From: Rhodococcus aetherivorans
GTDB lineage: Bacteria; Actinomycetota; Actinomycetes; Mycobacteriales; Mycobacteriaceae
Direction: 5' to 3'
DNA length: 64,000 nucleotides
Assembly: GCF_011058165.1 (NCBI RefSeq)
Contig: NZ_JAALEG010000015.1
Coordinates: 1-64,000, forward strand
Positions 44,494-54,017 of this stretch are shown piece after piece. Under the pieces are notes generated by a model. It saw only the letters and a program-made list of their open reading frames with translations, was not told the DNA's origin and did no database searches. The first letter of the stretch is position 1. Every line of letters starts with the position of its first letter. Made by a program: the position numbers and the translations under genes.

Positions 44494-45683
44494 GCGCCAA
44501 CATCATGCGCGGCGCGACGGCCGTCGTCGGCGTCGCCGAACAGCATTACAAGCGCGGCGAAGCCCCGCACAGCGAGAAGCGCATGACTCTCGAGGTCATC
44601 CTCCGGGCGTGTGCCGACGCGGGCATCAACCCCCGCGAGATCGACGGCTTCGTCTCCTACGCGGGCGGCGCCAACGACGGCGCCATCATCGGCGGCGCAC
44701 TGCTGATCGACGAACTGCGTTGGTCGAACATGATGTGGGGTGGGGGCGGCGGCAGCGTCGCAGCGGCCATCACGAATGCGGCCACTGCGATCGCCACCGG
44801 TCAAGCCGAGTGTGTTGTGGTCTATCGCGCGATGACGCAGGCGGATACGGGTCGGCTCGGATACGCGAAGTACCACTACGGCAGTCACTTCCTCGCGCAC
44901 GGCATCGGCTCGCCCGCGCAGATCTGCGCGATGCGCACCCAGCGGATGCTCGAGCACGGCGGGGTGCCGCGGTCGGCCATGCGCTCCCTGGTCCTCGCGT
45001 CGTACCAGCACGCGCAGAGCAACCCGACGGCGCAGGGTTACGGACGCCCACTCGACGAGGAGACCTACGAGGATTCGCGGTTGATCGCAGAGCCGTTCCA
45101 CCTGTTCGACTGCTCCCGTGAAAGCGACGGTGCGGTCGCGCTGGTGCTCGTCTCGGCCGAGCGGGCGAAGACCTTGCGTCCCGACCCGGCGTATCTACTG
45201 GCAGGCGCGCAAGGTGCACCGGGCGGATACTCGGAACTGATCGACAACGATCTCGGCGAGCAGTACATGACCGCCGGATTCGGCCCGGCCAACAACGGAA
45301 AACCCGGTGTCGCCGAAAGACTTTGGTCTGCAGCCGGTCTCGGACCGGATGATGTCGACGTGGTCCAGGTCTACGAGAACTTCAGTGGTCCTGCTGTCGC
45401 GGCACTGATCGATCACGGCCTCTGTCCGCCGGGGGAGGCTGCCGGCACCTTCATGACCGTCGAGAACCTCACCGCGCCGAACGGCAAACTGCCCATCAAC
45501 ACCAGCGGCGGCAACCTCGCCGATTCGTTCATCAACGGTCTGAACCTCGCGGTCGAAGCGGTCCGGCAGATCCGCGGCACCTCGACCAACCCGGTGGAGG
45601 GCGCGAAGACCTCCCTGTTCATCGGCGGCCCGATGGCGCCGTTGGTGAGCTCGGTGCTGTTCGGCCACGAAGACACCCTCTGA
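44490..45683 (+). CDS. Thiolase-like lipid-transfer protein (Ltp2-like aldolase candidate), copy A
   Basis: 397 residues. Thiolase fold, but the nucleophile region reads WGGGGGSVAAAITNAATAI without cysteine, and the GHP histidine is replaced by SGGNLADS. VDVVQVYENFSG keeps a tyrosine in the zone used by Ltp-type retro-aldolases. It probably cleaves a beta-hydroxyacyl-CoA to a shorter ketone or aldehyde plus acetyl- or propionyl-CoA, with its DUF35 partner. The aldehyde dehydrogenase behind it could oxidise the product. Confidence 0.84.
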   Translation: MSANIMRGATAVVGVAEQHYKRGEAPHSEKRMTLEVILRACADAGINPREIDGFVSYAGGANDGAIIGGALLIDELRWSNMMWGGGGGSVAAAITNAATAIATGQAECVVVYRAMTQADTGRLGYAKYHYGSHFLAHGIGSPAQICAMRTQRMLEHGGVPRSAMRSLVLASYQHAQSNPTAQGYGRPLDEETYEDSRLIAEPFHLFDCSRESDGAVALVLVSAERAKTLRPDPAYLLAGAQGAPGGYSELIDNDLGEQYMTAGFGPANNGKPGVAERLWSAAGLGPDDVDVVQVYENFSGPAVAALIDHGLCPPGEAAGTFMTVENLTAPNGKLPINTSGGNLADSFINGLNLAVEAVRQIRGTSTNPVEGAKTSLFIGGPMAPLVSSVLFGHEDTL

Positions 45684-45706
45684 CCGCCACGTCCGAAAGG
45701 CACGAC

Positions 45707-47167
45707 ATGAACGACCGTGACACCAATAGTCTGGACCGGAACGAGCTGTTCATCGGCGGACGGTGGGTAGCGCCGAAGTCCGGTGGCGGCGTGGACGTCA
45801 TCGAGGCGGCCACCGAGAAGGTGCTGGGTACCTCCGCTCTCGCGTCCGACGCCGACATCGATGCGGCCGTCGCGGCCGCGCGTACCGCCCTGACGGGTCC
45901 GTGGAGCAGGCTGACCAACGTCGAACGGGCCGACCTGCTCGACACGTTCGCGGCCACCCTCAAGTCACGTGGTCGCGACACGTCCCGGCTGGTGAGCCGC
46001 GAGAACGGCATGCCGATCGCGCTGTCGGGCGGTGTGAACGGTTTCGGCCCCGCGGCGATGCTCTCGTACTACGCAGGTCTGATCCGCGAAGCGTCCAACG
46101 AGGACGTGCGGCCGAGTGCATTCGGCGGTCGCACCGTCGTGCGCCGCGAGCCCGTGGGCGTGGTCGCGGCAATCACGCCGTGGAACTACCCGCAGCCGCT
46201 CGCTGCGATGAAGCTCGCTCCCGCGCTCGCGGCGGGATGCACGGTGGTGCTCAAGCCCGCCCCCGAGACCGCACTCGATGCGTTCGCCTTCGCCGACGCC
46301 GCGCTCGAGGCGGGCCTGCCCGACGGTGTGGTCAACGTCGTCCCCGCCGACCGCGACGCCGGTGCCTACCTGGTTTCGCACCCGGGCGTCGACAAGGTGG
46401 CGTTCACCGGGTCCACCGCGGCAGGTCGCGCGATCGGGGCGGTCTGCGGTCGGCTGCTGCGGCCGGTCACGCTCGAGCTCGGCGGCAAGTCCGCGGCGAT
46501 CGTCACCGAGCACGCCGATCTCGACGTCTTCGCGAAGAACCTGCTCGAGGTGTCGCTGGTCAACAACGGCCAGACCTGCCACGCGAGCACCCGGATCCTC
46601 GCCCCGCGCTCGCGGTACGACGAGGTCGTGGACGCGGTCACCGAGACCGTGCGGGCACTGACCGTCGGTGATCCGCTCGACAAGGCCACCAACGTGGGTC
46701 CGCTGGTCTCGGCCGCGCAGCGCGACCGCGTCCTCGGCTACATCGCTTCGGGCCGCGCCGACGGCTACCGCATCACCACCGGCGGCGGCGTCCCTGCCGA
46801 CCAACCGCTGGGGTGGTTCGTCGAGCCGACCGTGTTCGCCGACGTCGACAACTCCGCGCGCATCGCGCAGGAGGAGATCTTCGGTCCGGTGCTGACCATC
46901 ACCGCGTACGACGGTGAGAACGAGGCAGTTGCCATCGCCAACGACTCGGAGTACGGACTCGGCGGCACGGTCTGGACCACAGACGAACAGCACGGCCTCG
47001 ACCTCGCGGCGCGGATTCACAGCGGCACAGTCGGAGTGAACTACTACGCCCTCGATCTGGACGCGCCGTTCGGCGGCGTCAAGTCGTCGGGGCTGGGCCG
47101 CGAGCTCGGCCCGGAGGGACTGGCACCGTACTTCACCGCGAAGTCGGTGTACTTCGGAACTCGCTGA
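45707..47167 (+). CDS. NAD(P)-dependent aldehyde dehydrogenase
   Basis: 486 residues. ITPWNYPQ, FTGSTAAG, base glutamate in LELGGKSAA, nucleophile cysteine in NNGQTCHAST and C-terminal FGGVKSSGLGRELG. Complete family member. GAAAGG ribosome site. Placed directly after the aldolase-like pair, so it may oxidise the aldehyde released there. Confidence 0.88.
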   Translation: MNDRDTNSLDRNELFIGGRWVAPKSGGGVDVIEAATEKVLGTSALASDADIDAAVAAARTALTGPWSRLTNVERADLLDTFAATLKSRGRDTSRLVSRENGMPIALSGGVNGFGPAAMLSYYAGLIREASNEDVRPSAFGGRTVVRREPVGVVAAITPWNYPQPLAAMKLAPALAAGCTVVLKPAPETALDAFAFADAALEAGLPDGVVNVVPADRDAGAYLVSHPGVDKVAFTGSTAAGRAIGAVCGRLLRPVTLELGGKSAAIVTEHADLDVFAKNLLEVSLVNNGQTCHASTRILAPRSRYDEVVDAVTETVRALTVGDPLDKATNVGPLVSAAQRDRVLGYIASGRADGYRITTGGGVPADQPLGWFVEPTVFADVDNSARIAQEEIFGPVLTITAYDGENEAVAIANDSEYGLGGTVWTTDEQHGLDLAARIHSGTVGVNYYALDLDAPFGGVKSSGLGRELGPEGLAPYFTAKSVYFGTR

Positions 47168-47211
47168 CCAGAGCCAGGTCTCGCGGCGAGCACACACTAT
47201 TGGAGCACAAG

Positions 47212-49638
47212 ATGGCACTACCTCTGCATGGTGTCCGGGTACTGGAACTGACGGACGGATTCGGCGACACCGCGGGCCGGTTCCTCGCCGACCTCGGGGC
47301 CGAGGTCGTCCGAGTCGAACTGCCCGGAGGCTCGCCTTCGCGCTCGGCGCACCCGGTCCGGAACGGCGTGAGCGTTCCGTTCGCGCTGCGCAACGCGAAC
47401 AAGCTCGGCGTCACGCTCGATCTCGAGGAGGACGAAGGCCGGGACCGGTTGCGCGCCCTCGCGCGGCGCTCGGACATTCTGCTGGAGTCGTTCCCCCCGG
47501 GCTTCCTCGCTGCGCGCGGCGTGGGTACTGCGGACCTGTGCCGGGCCAATCCCGCGCTCGTGGCCGTGTCGATCACCGGTTTCGGTCAGGACGGTCCGTA
47601 TCGCGACTGGGCGGCGACAGAGCCGGTCCTGTATGCGCTCAGCGGTGTATTGTCGCGTTCCGGTGAGCCGGGGGAGCAGCCTCTGCTGCCGCCCGACGGG
47701 CTGATCGACGAGTCGGTAGGCGTGCACACGGCGTGGTCGGCGCTACTCGCCTACTTCGACCGGTTGCACACCGGACGTGGCCAGACCGTCGACATCTCGG
47801 CGTTCGAGGTCATCGTGCACGGCTTCGATCCCGGATTCGGTGTGCAGGGCTCCGCTGCCGCCGGCCGTTCCGAGGACTTCCCGCGGGGCCGGCCCGACGC
47901 CGCCAACTTCTACCCGGTCTATCGCTGCGGCGACGGGCAGGTGCGCATCTGCCTGCTCGCGAAGCGGCAGTGGCGGGCGATGTTCGAATGGCTCGGTGAG
48001 CCGGAGGAATTCGCGGATCCGACATACGACACCATTCCCGCGCGATTCGCTGCGTCCGCTCGCCTCAATCCGCTCATCGAACAGCTGTTCAGCACCTATA
48101 CCCGCGACGAACTCGTCGTCGAAGGTGCGGCCCGGGGCATCCCGATCGGTGGTCTCAACACCGTGTCGGAGGTCTTGACGACCGAGCATTTCGATGCGGC
48201 CGGTACGTTCGTCGATACCGAGATCTCACCCGGCGTCACCGCGCGAGTCCCGTCCGGGTACGCGAAGGTCGACGGGCAGCGAGCCGGAGTGCGCATGCGT
48301 GCGCCAGAACTCGGTGAGCACAACGACACGGTGTTCGGGTCCGACATCGACGGGGCTCACGATCCGATTCCCGCACTGCAGCGCGAACCGGGTGGGCGGC
48401 CGTTCGAGGGTCTTCGGGTCCTCGATATGGGTGTCGTGGTGTTCGGTGCTGAACTCGGGCGCCAGTTCGCGGACAACGGCGCCGACGTCATCAAGATCGA
48501 GAACTCGAACTTCCCGGACGGATTGCGTCAGTCGAAGCGGGGTGCGGCCCTCGCCGCGTCCGTGGCGTGGGGCCACCGTAACCGCCGCAGCCTCGGACTG
48601 AACCTGCGCAGTCCCGAAGGCATCCGCATCTTCAAGCGGCTGGCCGCCGAAGCGGACATCGTGCTCGCCAACTTCAAGCCCGGCACTCTCGCCTCGATGG
48701 GGCTCTCGTACGACGAGCTCGCCGCGATCAATCCGCGCATCATCGTGTCCGAGAGCAGCGCCTTCGGCAGTGTCGGCCCGTGGAACAAGCGGCTCGGCTA
48801 CGGACCGCTGGTACGGGCAGCCTGTGGTGTCTCGGCGCTCTGGCGGTACTCGGACACCACTGATGCACTGTGCGACGGCTCGACTGTCTACCCCGATCAC
48901 ATCGCCGGACAGGTCACCGCAACCACGATTCTCGCCACGCTGATCCACCGGCTGCGGACCGGGCGTGGCGCCGCGATCGAGGTCGCTCAGGCCGACACCG
49001 CGATCGTGCAACTGGGTAGCCAGCTCGTCGCGGAACATCTCGACCCTGGGTCGATCGGCGCCCCGGGAAATTCCGATCCGTACTCGGCGCCCTCCGGGGT
49101 GTACCCGTGTGGAGGTGACGACGAGTGGTGTGTCGTCACCGTCCGCGACGACACGGACTGGGCGAGGCTGTGCGGTGTAGTCGGCCGGCCCGACCTCGCC
49201 GACGACCCTCGTTTCGCCACCGCCGAGCTCAGGATCGACCACCGCGCCGAGGCCGACGAGGTGCTGACGGAGTGGCTGCTGCGGCACACGCCGACCGAGG
49301 CGATGGAGACTCTGCAGGCGGCTGGAATACCGGCCGGGGCCATGATCCGGTTGCCGGAGCTGCTCACCAACCCTCAGCTGATCGCGCGCGGTGCGTACAC
49401 CGAGCTCGAACACGAGCTGCTTCCGGCGCCGCTCCCGACCGCGAAGCAGGTGGCGCACTTCGCGACGTTGCCGGACTGGCCGCTGCGGCAGGCGCCCCTG
49501 GCCGGTCAGCAGACACGTGAGATCTGCGAGAGAGTGCTCGGGCTGAGCACAGTCGAGATCGATTCGCTCGTGCGCGACGGCGTGCTGCAACCGCCCGCCG
49601 ACGATCCGGCGCTGTCGCCGGTTCCCTCCACTGTGTGA
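47212..49638 (+). CDS. Tandem class III CoA-transferase (two fused CaiB domains)
   Basis: 808 residues, twice the family length. Domain 1 (about 1-385) begins GVRVLELTDGFGDTAGRFL; domain 2 (about 395-800) begins GLRVLDMGVVVFGAELGRQF. Each has the LGADV/NGADVIKIE-type CoA-binding start and a GRG-x-IE/VD loop, so both halves are recognisably complete. CaiB proteins normally interlock as homodimers; the fusion gives a built-in heterodimer. Start at the ATG after GGAG; the TTG 12 bases earlier is disfavoured. Last gene before a strong terminator. Confidence 0.86.
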   Translation: MALPLHGVRVLELTDGFGDTAGRFLADLGAEVVRVELPGGSPSRSAHPVRNGVSVPFALRNANKLGVTLDLEEDEGRDRLRALARRSDILLESFPPGFLAARGVGTADLCRANPALVAVSITGFGQDGPYRDWAATEPVLYALSGVLSRSGEPGEQPLLPPDGLIDESVGVHTAWSALLAYFDRLHTGRGQTVDISAFEVIVHGFDPGFGVQGSAAAGRSEDFPRGRPDAANFYPVYRCGDGQVRICLLAKRQWRAMFEWLGEPEEFADPTYDTIPARFAASARLNPLIEQLFSTYTRDELVVEGAARGIPIGGLNTVSEVLTTEHFDAAGTFVDTEISPGVTARVPSGYAKVDGQRAGVRMRAPELGEHNDTVFGSDIDGAHDPIPALQREPGGRPFEGLRVLDMGVVVFGAELGRQFADNGADVIKIENSNFPDGLRQSKRGAALAASVAWGHRNRRSLGLNLRSPEGIRIFKRLAAEADIVLANFKPGTLASMGLSYDELAAINPRIIVSESSAFGSVGPWNKRLGYGPLVRAACGVSALWRYSDTTDALCDGSTVYPDHIAGQVTATTILATLIHRLRTGRGAAIEVAQADTAIVQLGSQLVAEHLDPGSIGAPGNSDPYSAPSGVYPCGGDDEWCVVTVRDDTDWARLCGVVGRPDLADDPRFATAELRIDHRAEADEVLTEWLLRHTPTEAMETLQAAGIPAGAMIRLPELLTNPQLIARGAYTELEHELLPAPLPTAKQVAHFATLPDWPLRQAPLAGQQTREICERVLGLSTVEIDSLVRDGVLQPPADDPALSPVPSTV

Positions 49639-49645
49639 CACAGCC

Positions 49646-49681
49646 GAGAAGGTCCCCGGAGCTTCCTCCGGGGACCTTCTC
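49646..49681. terminator. Bidirectional terminator
   Basis: Perfect 15-bp stem (GAGAAGGTCCCCGGA) with a six-base loop, between the convergent CoA-transferase and P450 genes. Confidence 0.85.
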
Positions 49682-49719
49682 CTGTTCGGGCCGACTTCCT
49701 GCGACCGGGTCGAGCGGGA

Positions 49720-50958
49720 TCAGCGCGTCGACGGCGTGAACGTGATCGGCAGCTTCTCGCATCCACGGACCTGGGACGAATGGAAGACCGCGGGATTGTC
49801 CGGAACGAGCGCGTAGTCGGGAATCCGCTTGTGAATCTCCTCCATGGCGAGCCTCAGCTCGAGCCGCGCGAGATGGGAGCCGAGGCAGCGATGCGGGCCG
49901 GCGCCGAACCCGATGTGGCGGTTGGGGTGCCGTTCGATCTGTAGCTCGTCAGGGTTGTCGAACTCGTCGTCGTCACGGTTGGCGGAGGTCATCAACACCA
50001 AGAGTTGGTCGCCGGCCTTGATCGAGACACCACCGATCTCGGTGTCTCGGGTCGCACGCCGGCCGCCGCTCGTGGCAGTCTCGATCCGCAGGATCTCTTC
50101 CACCGCCGACGGAATCAGCGTCGGGTCGTCAAGGATCGCCTCGCGCTGCTCGAGATTACGAGACAGGTGGATGAGTCCCCAGGCGAGAGCGCCTTGGACG
50201 GTGTGGAGTCCCGCGACGAGAAGCAGGAAGAACATCCGGCACAGTTCCTCGTCGGTGAGCTGCCTGGGTGTTCCTTCGACGTCGAGTGGGGTGTTGATGA
50301 TCTGCGCCGTGAGGCTCCCGGAGTTGTCGCCGCCGGAGCGGACCCGGGCGACCACCTGCCCGAAGTACTCGTAGATCTCGCCGGCGGCCTTCGCGCGGGC
50401 CTCGGCCGATTCCTCCTCGCTCGCGCCGGGGATGCCCTGGAGCGTGATGTCGGTCCACTCCGTGAATTGCGGTGCGTCGCTCAGTGGCCACCCCATGAGC
50501 GCAAGGAAGATCCGCGTCGGCAGTTCGTGTGCGAACTCGGAGATGAACTCGCACTCGCCCTTTTCTGCGAAGTCGTCGATCAGCGCGGTGATGATGCCCC
50601 GGATCTCGGGCTCGAGCGCCTTCATTTGCTTGGGACTGAACAGCGGCTGAAGTGCCTGCCGATAGTAGCTGTGTTCGGGCGGGTCGAGTTCGAGTGGAAG
50701 GAATTTGCCCTGCGCGGCATTGAGCAGGTTGTTCGGGAAGCTCGAGAACGTCTCCGGATCCTGGAGCACCTGGAGTGCCTCGCTGTATCGGGTGACGACC
50801 CAGTGTCCGCCGTGATGTGGGGAGTAGAGGACCGGCCCTTGCTTGCGTAACGCAGCGACACGCTCCTGGAACACATCGGCCGGCACGGCCAGGGACGGGT
50901 CGTACACATCGAAGTCGGTGATCAGATATGCGGGAATTTCGATCTGTGTCGTGATCAT
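49720..50958 (-). CDS. Cytochrome P450
   Basis: 412 residues, soluble class I type. ExxR at Glu288-Arg291, heme loop FGAGPHRCLG with Cys358, and helix I AGLHT at 249-253. In helix I the usual acidic residue before the threonine is histidine (His252), while Thr253 is kept. It hydroxylates a small substrate; the likely redox partner is the 3Fe-4S ferredoxin at 63.4 kb or the FprB-like protein. About two thirds identical over its first 90 residues to the P450 at the right edge. Divergent from the cupin/monooxygenase operon. Confidence 0.92.
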   Translation of the reverse strand: MITTQIEIPAYLITDFDVYDPSLAVPADVFQERVAALRKQGPVLYSPHHGGHWVVTRYSEALQVLQDPETFSSFPNNLLNAAQGKFLPLELDPPEHSYYRQALQPLFSPKQMKALEPEIRGIITALIDDFAEKGECEFISEFAHELPTRIFLALMGWPLSDAPQFTEWTDITLQGIPGASEEESAEARAKAAGEIYEYFGQVVARVRSGGDNSGSLTAQIINTPLDVEGTPRQLTDEELCRMFFLLLVAGLHTVQGALAWGLIHLSRNLEQREAILDDPTLIPSAVEEILRIETATSGGRRATRDTEIGGVSIKAGDQLLVLMTSANRDDDEFDNPDELQIERHPNRHIGFGAGPHRCLGSHLARLELRLAMEEIHKRIPDYALVPDNPAVFHSSQVRGCEKLPITFTPSTR

Positions 50959-51176
50959 CGGCGATCCTTCGCGAGGGGAGTGATCCGGAGAGCGCCTCGG
51001 CGGGGAGGGGTCTTCCGGGGAGTCAGGTGATGTGGCGCTGTGACGAGCGCGGGCTGACGTGGGGAGGGGCGATTGCCTTGGGACGACGGTAGATCAGTCG
51101 TTTCCGACCGGTCAACAGCGTATGTGCTCATGTCTGCGTTTCGCAGGGGAATTGCTGTCGCGCAGTCGGTGCCCGC

Positions 51177-51238
51177 TTGACCGATTAACCGATAGCATTT
51201 AGATTGATCGGTGTGATGCGCAGCACTCGCGTGCTGCG
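51177..51238 (+). promoter_or_regulatory. Regulon promoter/operator, site g, with leader hairpin
   Basis: -35 TTGACC (51177-51182), 17-base spacer, -10 TAGATT (51200-51205), repeat ACCGATAGCATTTAGAT at 51188-51204, then GTGTGATG at 51211-51218. An 8-bp stem-loop (CGCAGCAC, 51219-51238) follows at once. The site lies in the 418-base divergent gap (50959-51376), which has no gene. It serves the cupin operon; a separate P450 promoter was not recognised. Confidence 0.7.
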
Positions 51239-51376
51239 GGTGGGGCGCGTATCACACGTAGCACGCGGTGCTTCCCTGTTCGTGTCCGTGAACTGAAATC
51301 TGTTGTGGGACAGAACGTACTGTCTGCAATCCCGGCGCCGTTCGTCGTCACAGAATTGTCTCCCGGAGGGGCAAAC

Positions 51377-51853
51377 ATGGGCTTTCGTCGCGTAATCGCA
51401 GTCGAACGCAAGGGCGCGGCCGTGCTCGTCGCCGACGAGCAGATCGAGAGGCTGGACGCCGCCGGAATCGACCCCATCTGGCGAACCGACTCCGATCCCG
51501 AGGTCCCCAATTCCGGTGAAGTACCGGACGCCGTCGGATTTCCGGATCCGGGCGGAGTGTGGGTGATCGGCTGGGTGCTCGAGCCTGGTCGCATCGGCGA
51601 CAGCGACAACGGAATCGTCGTCATGGACGACGAGGATCCGGGGTTTCATCGGACGGATTCCGTGGACGTGCACGTCCTTCTCGAGGGTTCGCTCGTGCTC
51701 GAACTCGACGACGGTGTGGAGATCGAACTGAATCCCGGCGACACGGTGGTGATCAACGGGAACAGGCACCGATGGCACAACCGAGGAGAACGGACCGCTC
51801 GGGCCATCGTCACCATCTGCGGCGCGTCACGCAATGACCGACAGGAGAACTGA
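51377..51853 (+). CDS. Cupin-domain protein
   Basis: 158 residues from the ATG that follows GGAGGGG; the GTG at 51305 is less likely. A single cupin barrel fills the C-terminal half, with DVHVLLEGSLVLEL and the second motif GDTVVINGNRHRWHN. The metal-binding His set is only partly present. It could be a small-molecule sensor, an isomerase or an accessory protein. First gene of a long operon, one base before the monooxygenase gene. Confidence 0.75.
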   Translation: MGFRRVIAVERKGAAVLVADEQIERLDAAGIDPIWRTDSDPEVPNSGEVPDAVGFPDPGGVWVIGWVLEPGRIGDSDNGIVVMDDEDPGFHRTDSVDVHVLLEGSLVLELDDGVEIELNPGDTVVINGNRHRWHNRGERTARAIVTICGASRNDRQEN

Positions 51854-51854
51854 A

Positions 51855-53078
51855 ATGGAATCGGCAACCGAGAACACCGGGTCGAACGTGAACTATGCGC
51901 CGGCTGCGAGGAAGGCTCCGCTCCGGTGCGGAGTGTTCCTTCCGCCGTACCACAATCCCCGCCGTAACCCCACGATGGCGATCGAACAGGATCTCCGCCA
52001 TGTCGAGGATCTCGATCGGCTCGGTTTCCACCAGGTGTGGTTCGGCGAGCATCACAGCGGTGGATACGAGGTCGGTCCGTCACCGGAACTGATGATCGCG
52101 GCAGCTGCACAGCGCACCGAGCGCATCGAGCTGTGCAGCGGTGTCATCTCTCTCCCGTACCACCATCCGTTGATGGTGGCCGACCGAATCACGTTCTTGG
52201 ATCACATGACTAGAGGACGCATCAGGATCGGTGTCGGGCCGGGCGCGCTCGTGGCCGACTCGCAGATGATGGGCATGGACTACAACCTTCTGCGGCCGCG
52301 GATGGAGGAATCCCTCGACGCCATCCTGGAACTGCTCGAGACACCGGGGCCGGTCGACCGGAAGACCGAATGGTTCTCCCTCGAGGATGCCCGAGTGCAG
52401 CTGGGCCCCTATTCGTACCCCGGCGTGCCGATCACCGTCGCGGCGGCGATGTCCCCGTCCGGACCCAAGCTGGCCGGCAAGTACGGACTCGGTCTGCTGT
52501 CCATCGGTGGCACCAGTGACAAGTCGTTCGAATTGCTCGAGCAGACGTGGGGTATCACGACCCACGAGGCGAACGAGCACGGTCGGACGGTCGACCGCGG
52601 TGACTGGGCGATCGTCGGCAACATCCACATCGCCGACACCTTCGAGCAGGCCGTCGAGGACACCCGGTACGGGCTGCGCGACTTCATGGATTACCGCCAC
52701 GTCGTCACCCCGATGAAAATGATCGAACCCGGCGAAGAAGTCGCGCACGAGGAACTGGTCCGGCGCGTCAACGAGTCCGGATACGGCTGCATCGGCGATG
52801 CGAACGACGCCATCGACTACATCCAGAAGATCATCGACCGCACCGGCGGCTTCGGCACCTTCCTCGCGACAGCACACGACTGGGCCGACACCGAGGCCAC
52901 CTCACGCATGTACCGCATCCTCATGCGCGACGTCATGCCGCGCTTCACGGGCGCCTGCGAACCGCTGCTGAACTCCTATCACTGGACCCAAGCGCGCAAG
53001 GACGGCTTCAGTGAGCGATTCGCGACCGGCATCAGCCAAGCGACGCAGGACTACGAGCGTGTGAAGAGCGCGCGGTAG
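51855..53078 (+). CDS. Luciferase-like flavin monooxygenase (LimB-like)
   Basis: 407 residues. The N-terminal part GVFLPPYHNPRRNP, VWFGEHHSGGYE and SPELMIAAAAQRT resembles proteins annotated as limonene 1,2-monooxygenase and other two-component FMN-dependent monooxygenases, rather than the F420 subgroup. It would need reduced flavin, which the flavin reductase in the same operon can supply. Probable epoxidation or Baeyer-Villiger-type oxygenation of an alicyclic substrate (inference). AGGAGA precedes the ATG. Confidence 0.83.
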   Translation: MESATENTGSNVNYAPAARKAPLRCGVFLPPYHNPRRNPTMAIEQDLRHVEDLDRLGFHQVWFGEHHSGGYEVGPSPELMIAAAAQRTERIELCSGVISLPYHHPLMVADRITFLDHMTRGRIRIGVGPGALVADSQMMGMDYNLLRPRMEESLDAILELLETPGPVDRKTEWFSLEDARVQLGPYSYPGVPITVAAAMSPSGPKLAGKYGLGLLSIGGTSDKSFELLEQTWGITTHEANEHGRTVDRGDWAIVGNIHIADTFEQAVEDTRYGLRDFMDYRHVVTPMKMIEPGEEVAHEELVRRVNESGYGCIGDANDAIDYIQKIIDRTGGFGTFLATAHDWADTEATSRMYRILMRDVMPRFTGACEPLLNSYHWTQARKDGFSERFATGISQATQDYERVKSAR

Positions 53079-53129
53079 TCGATCCGGCAAGACCCCGCTC
53101 AACACCGTTATCCGACAGCAGGAGAATCG

Positions 53130-53942
53130 ATGACCTCACTCGACGGAAAAGTAGCAATCATCACCGGCGGAGCTCGCGGCCAGGGTCGCGCCCACGCGCT
53201 CACGCTTGCCGCTGCCGGCGCCAGGATCGTGGTGTGTGACGTCGCCGCACCGATCAAGAATGTGCAGTATGCACTCGCGACACCGGGGGACCTCGAGGAG
53301 ACGATCCAGCTGGTCAAGGAAGCCGGGGGTGAGATTGCCGGCATGCAGGCGGATGTGCGAAGCAGTGCGGACATGAAGGCTGTCGCAGATCTTGCGGTAT
53401 CGCAATTCGGAAGGATCGACATCCTGCTGGCGAACGCCGGAATCCACGATCACTGCGAGTCGACGATCGAGATCGAAGACGACGCGTGGCAGACGATGCT
53501 CGACGTCAACCTCACCGGAGCGTGGAAGGCGTGCAAGGCTGTCGTACCGGTGATGATCGAGGGTGGTCGAGGCGGATCGATCGTGATCACCTCGTCGGTC
53601 GACGGACTCGGCGCTTCTCCCTCGTGGGGGCACTACGGCGCCGCGAAGCACGGACTCCAAGGCTTGAAGGACACACTCGCGTTCGAGCTCGCCGATCACA
53701 ACATCCGCGTCAACACGGTCAACCCCACAGGGGTCAATTCGCCCATGGCGGAGGGACTGTCGAAGGTGTTGCCACACGTGGTGCGGAAGTGGAAGCACAA
53801 CGACCGCACGAATCTGCTCGACGTGATGATGCTCGAACCACAGGATATCTCCGACGCCGTGCTGTGGCTCGTGTCCGACGGCGCGAAGTACGTGACCGGG
53901 ATCGACCTGCCGATCGACGCGGGCTACCTGACCAAGCACTGA
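53130..53942 (+). CDS. Mycofactocin-type SDR (carveol-dehydrogenase-like)
   Basis: 270 residues. TGGARGQGRA, NAG in LLANAGIHD, and catalytic Y-x3-K in HYGAAKHG. Between beta-2 and the next helix sits the long insert typical of the mycofactocin-dependent subfamily (TIGR03971): PIKNVQYALATPGDLEETIQ. Members hold NAD non-exchangeably and need the peptide-derived cofactor mycofactocin to re-oxidise it. The best known ones oxidise carveol and other alcohols. It should oxidise the alcohol made by the preceding monooxygenase. Confidence 0.85.
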   Translation: MTSLDGKVAIITGGARGQGRAHALTLAAAGARIVVCDVAAPIKNVQYALATPGDLEETIQLVKEAGGEIAGMQADVRSSADMKAVADLAVSQFGRIDILLANAGIHDHCESTIEIEDDAWQTMLDVNLTGAWKACKAVVPVMIEGGRGGSIVITSSVDGLGASPSWGHYGAAKHGLQGLKDTLAFELADHNIRVNTVNPTGVNSPMAEGLSKVLPHVVRKWKHNDRTNLLDVMMLEPQDISDAVLWLVSDGAKYVTGIDLPIDAGYLTKH

Positions 53943-54017
53943 CCGACCGGACTTTCTGCGACACCCGCCCGTAGGGCGAAGGAGCGATATGCCGATTCAC
54001 GAAAGCGGTGCGATCCG

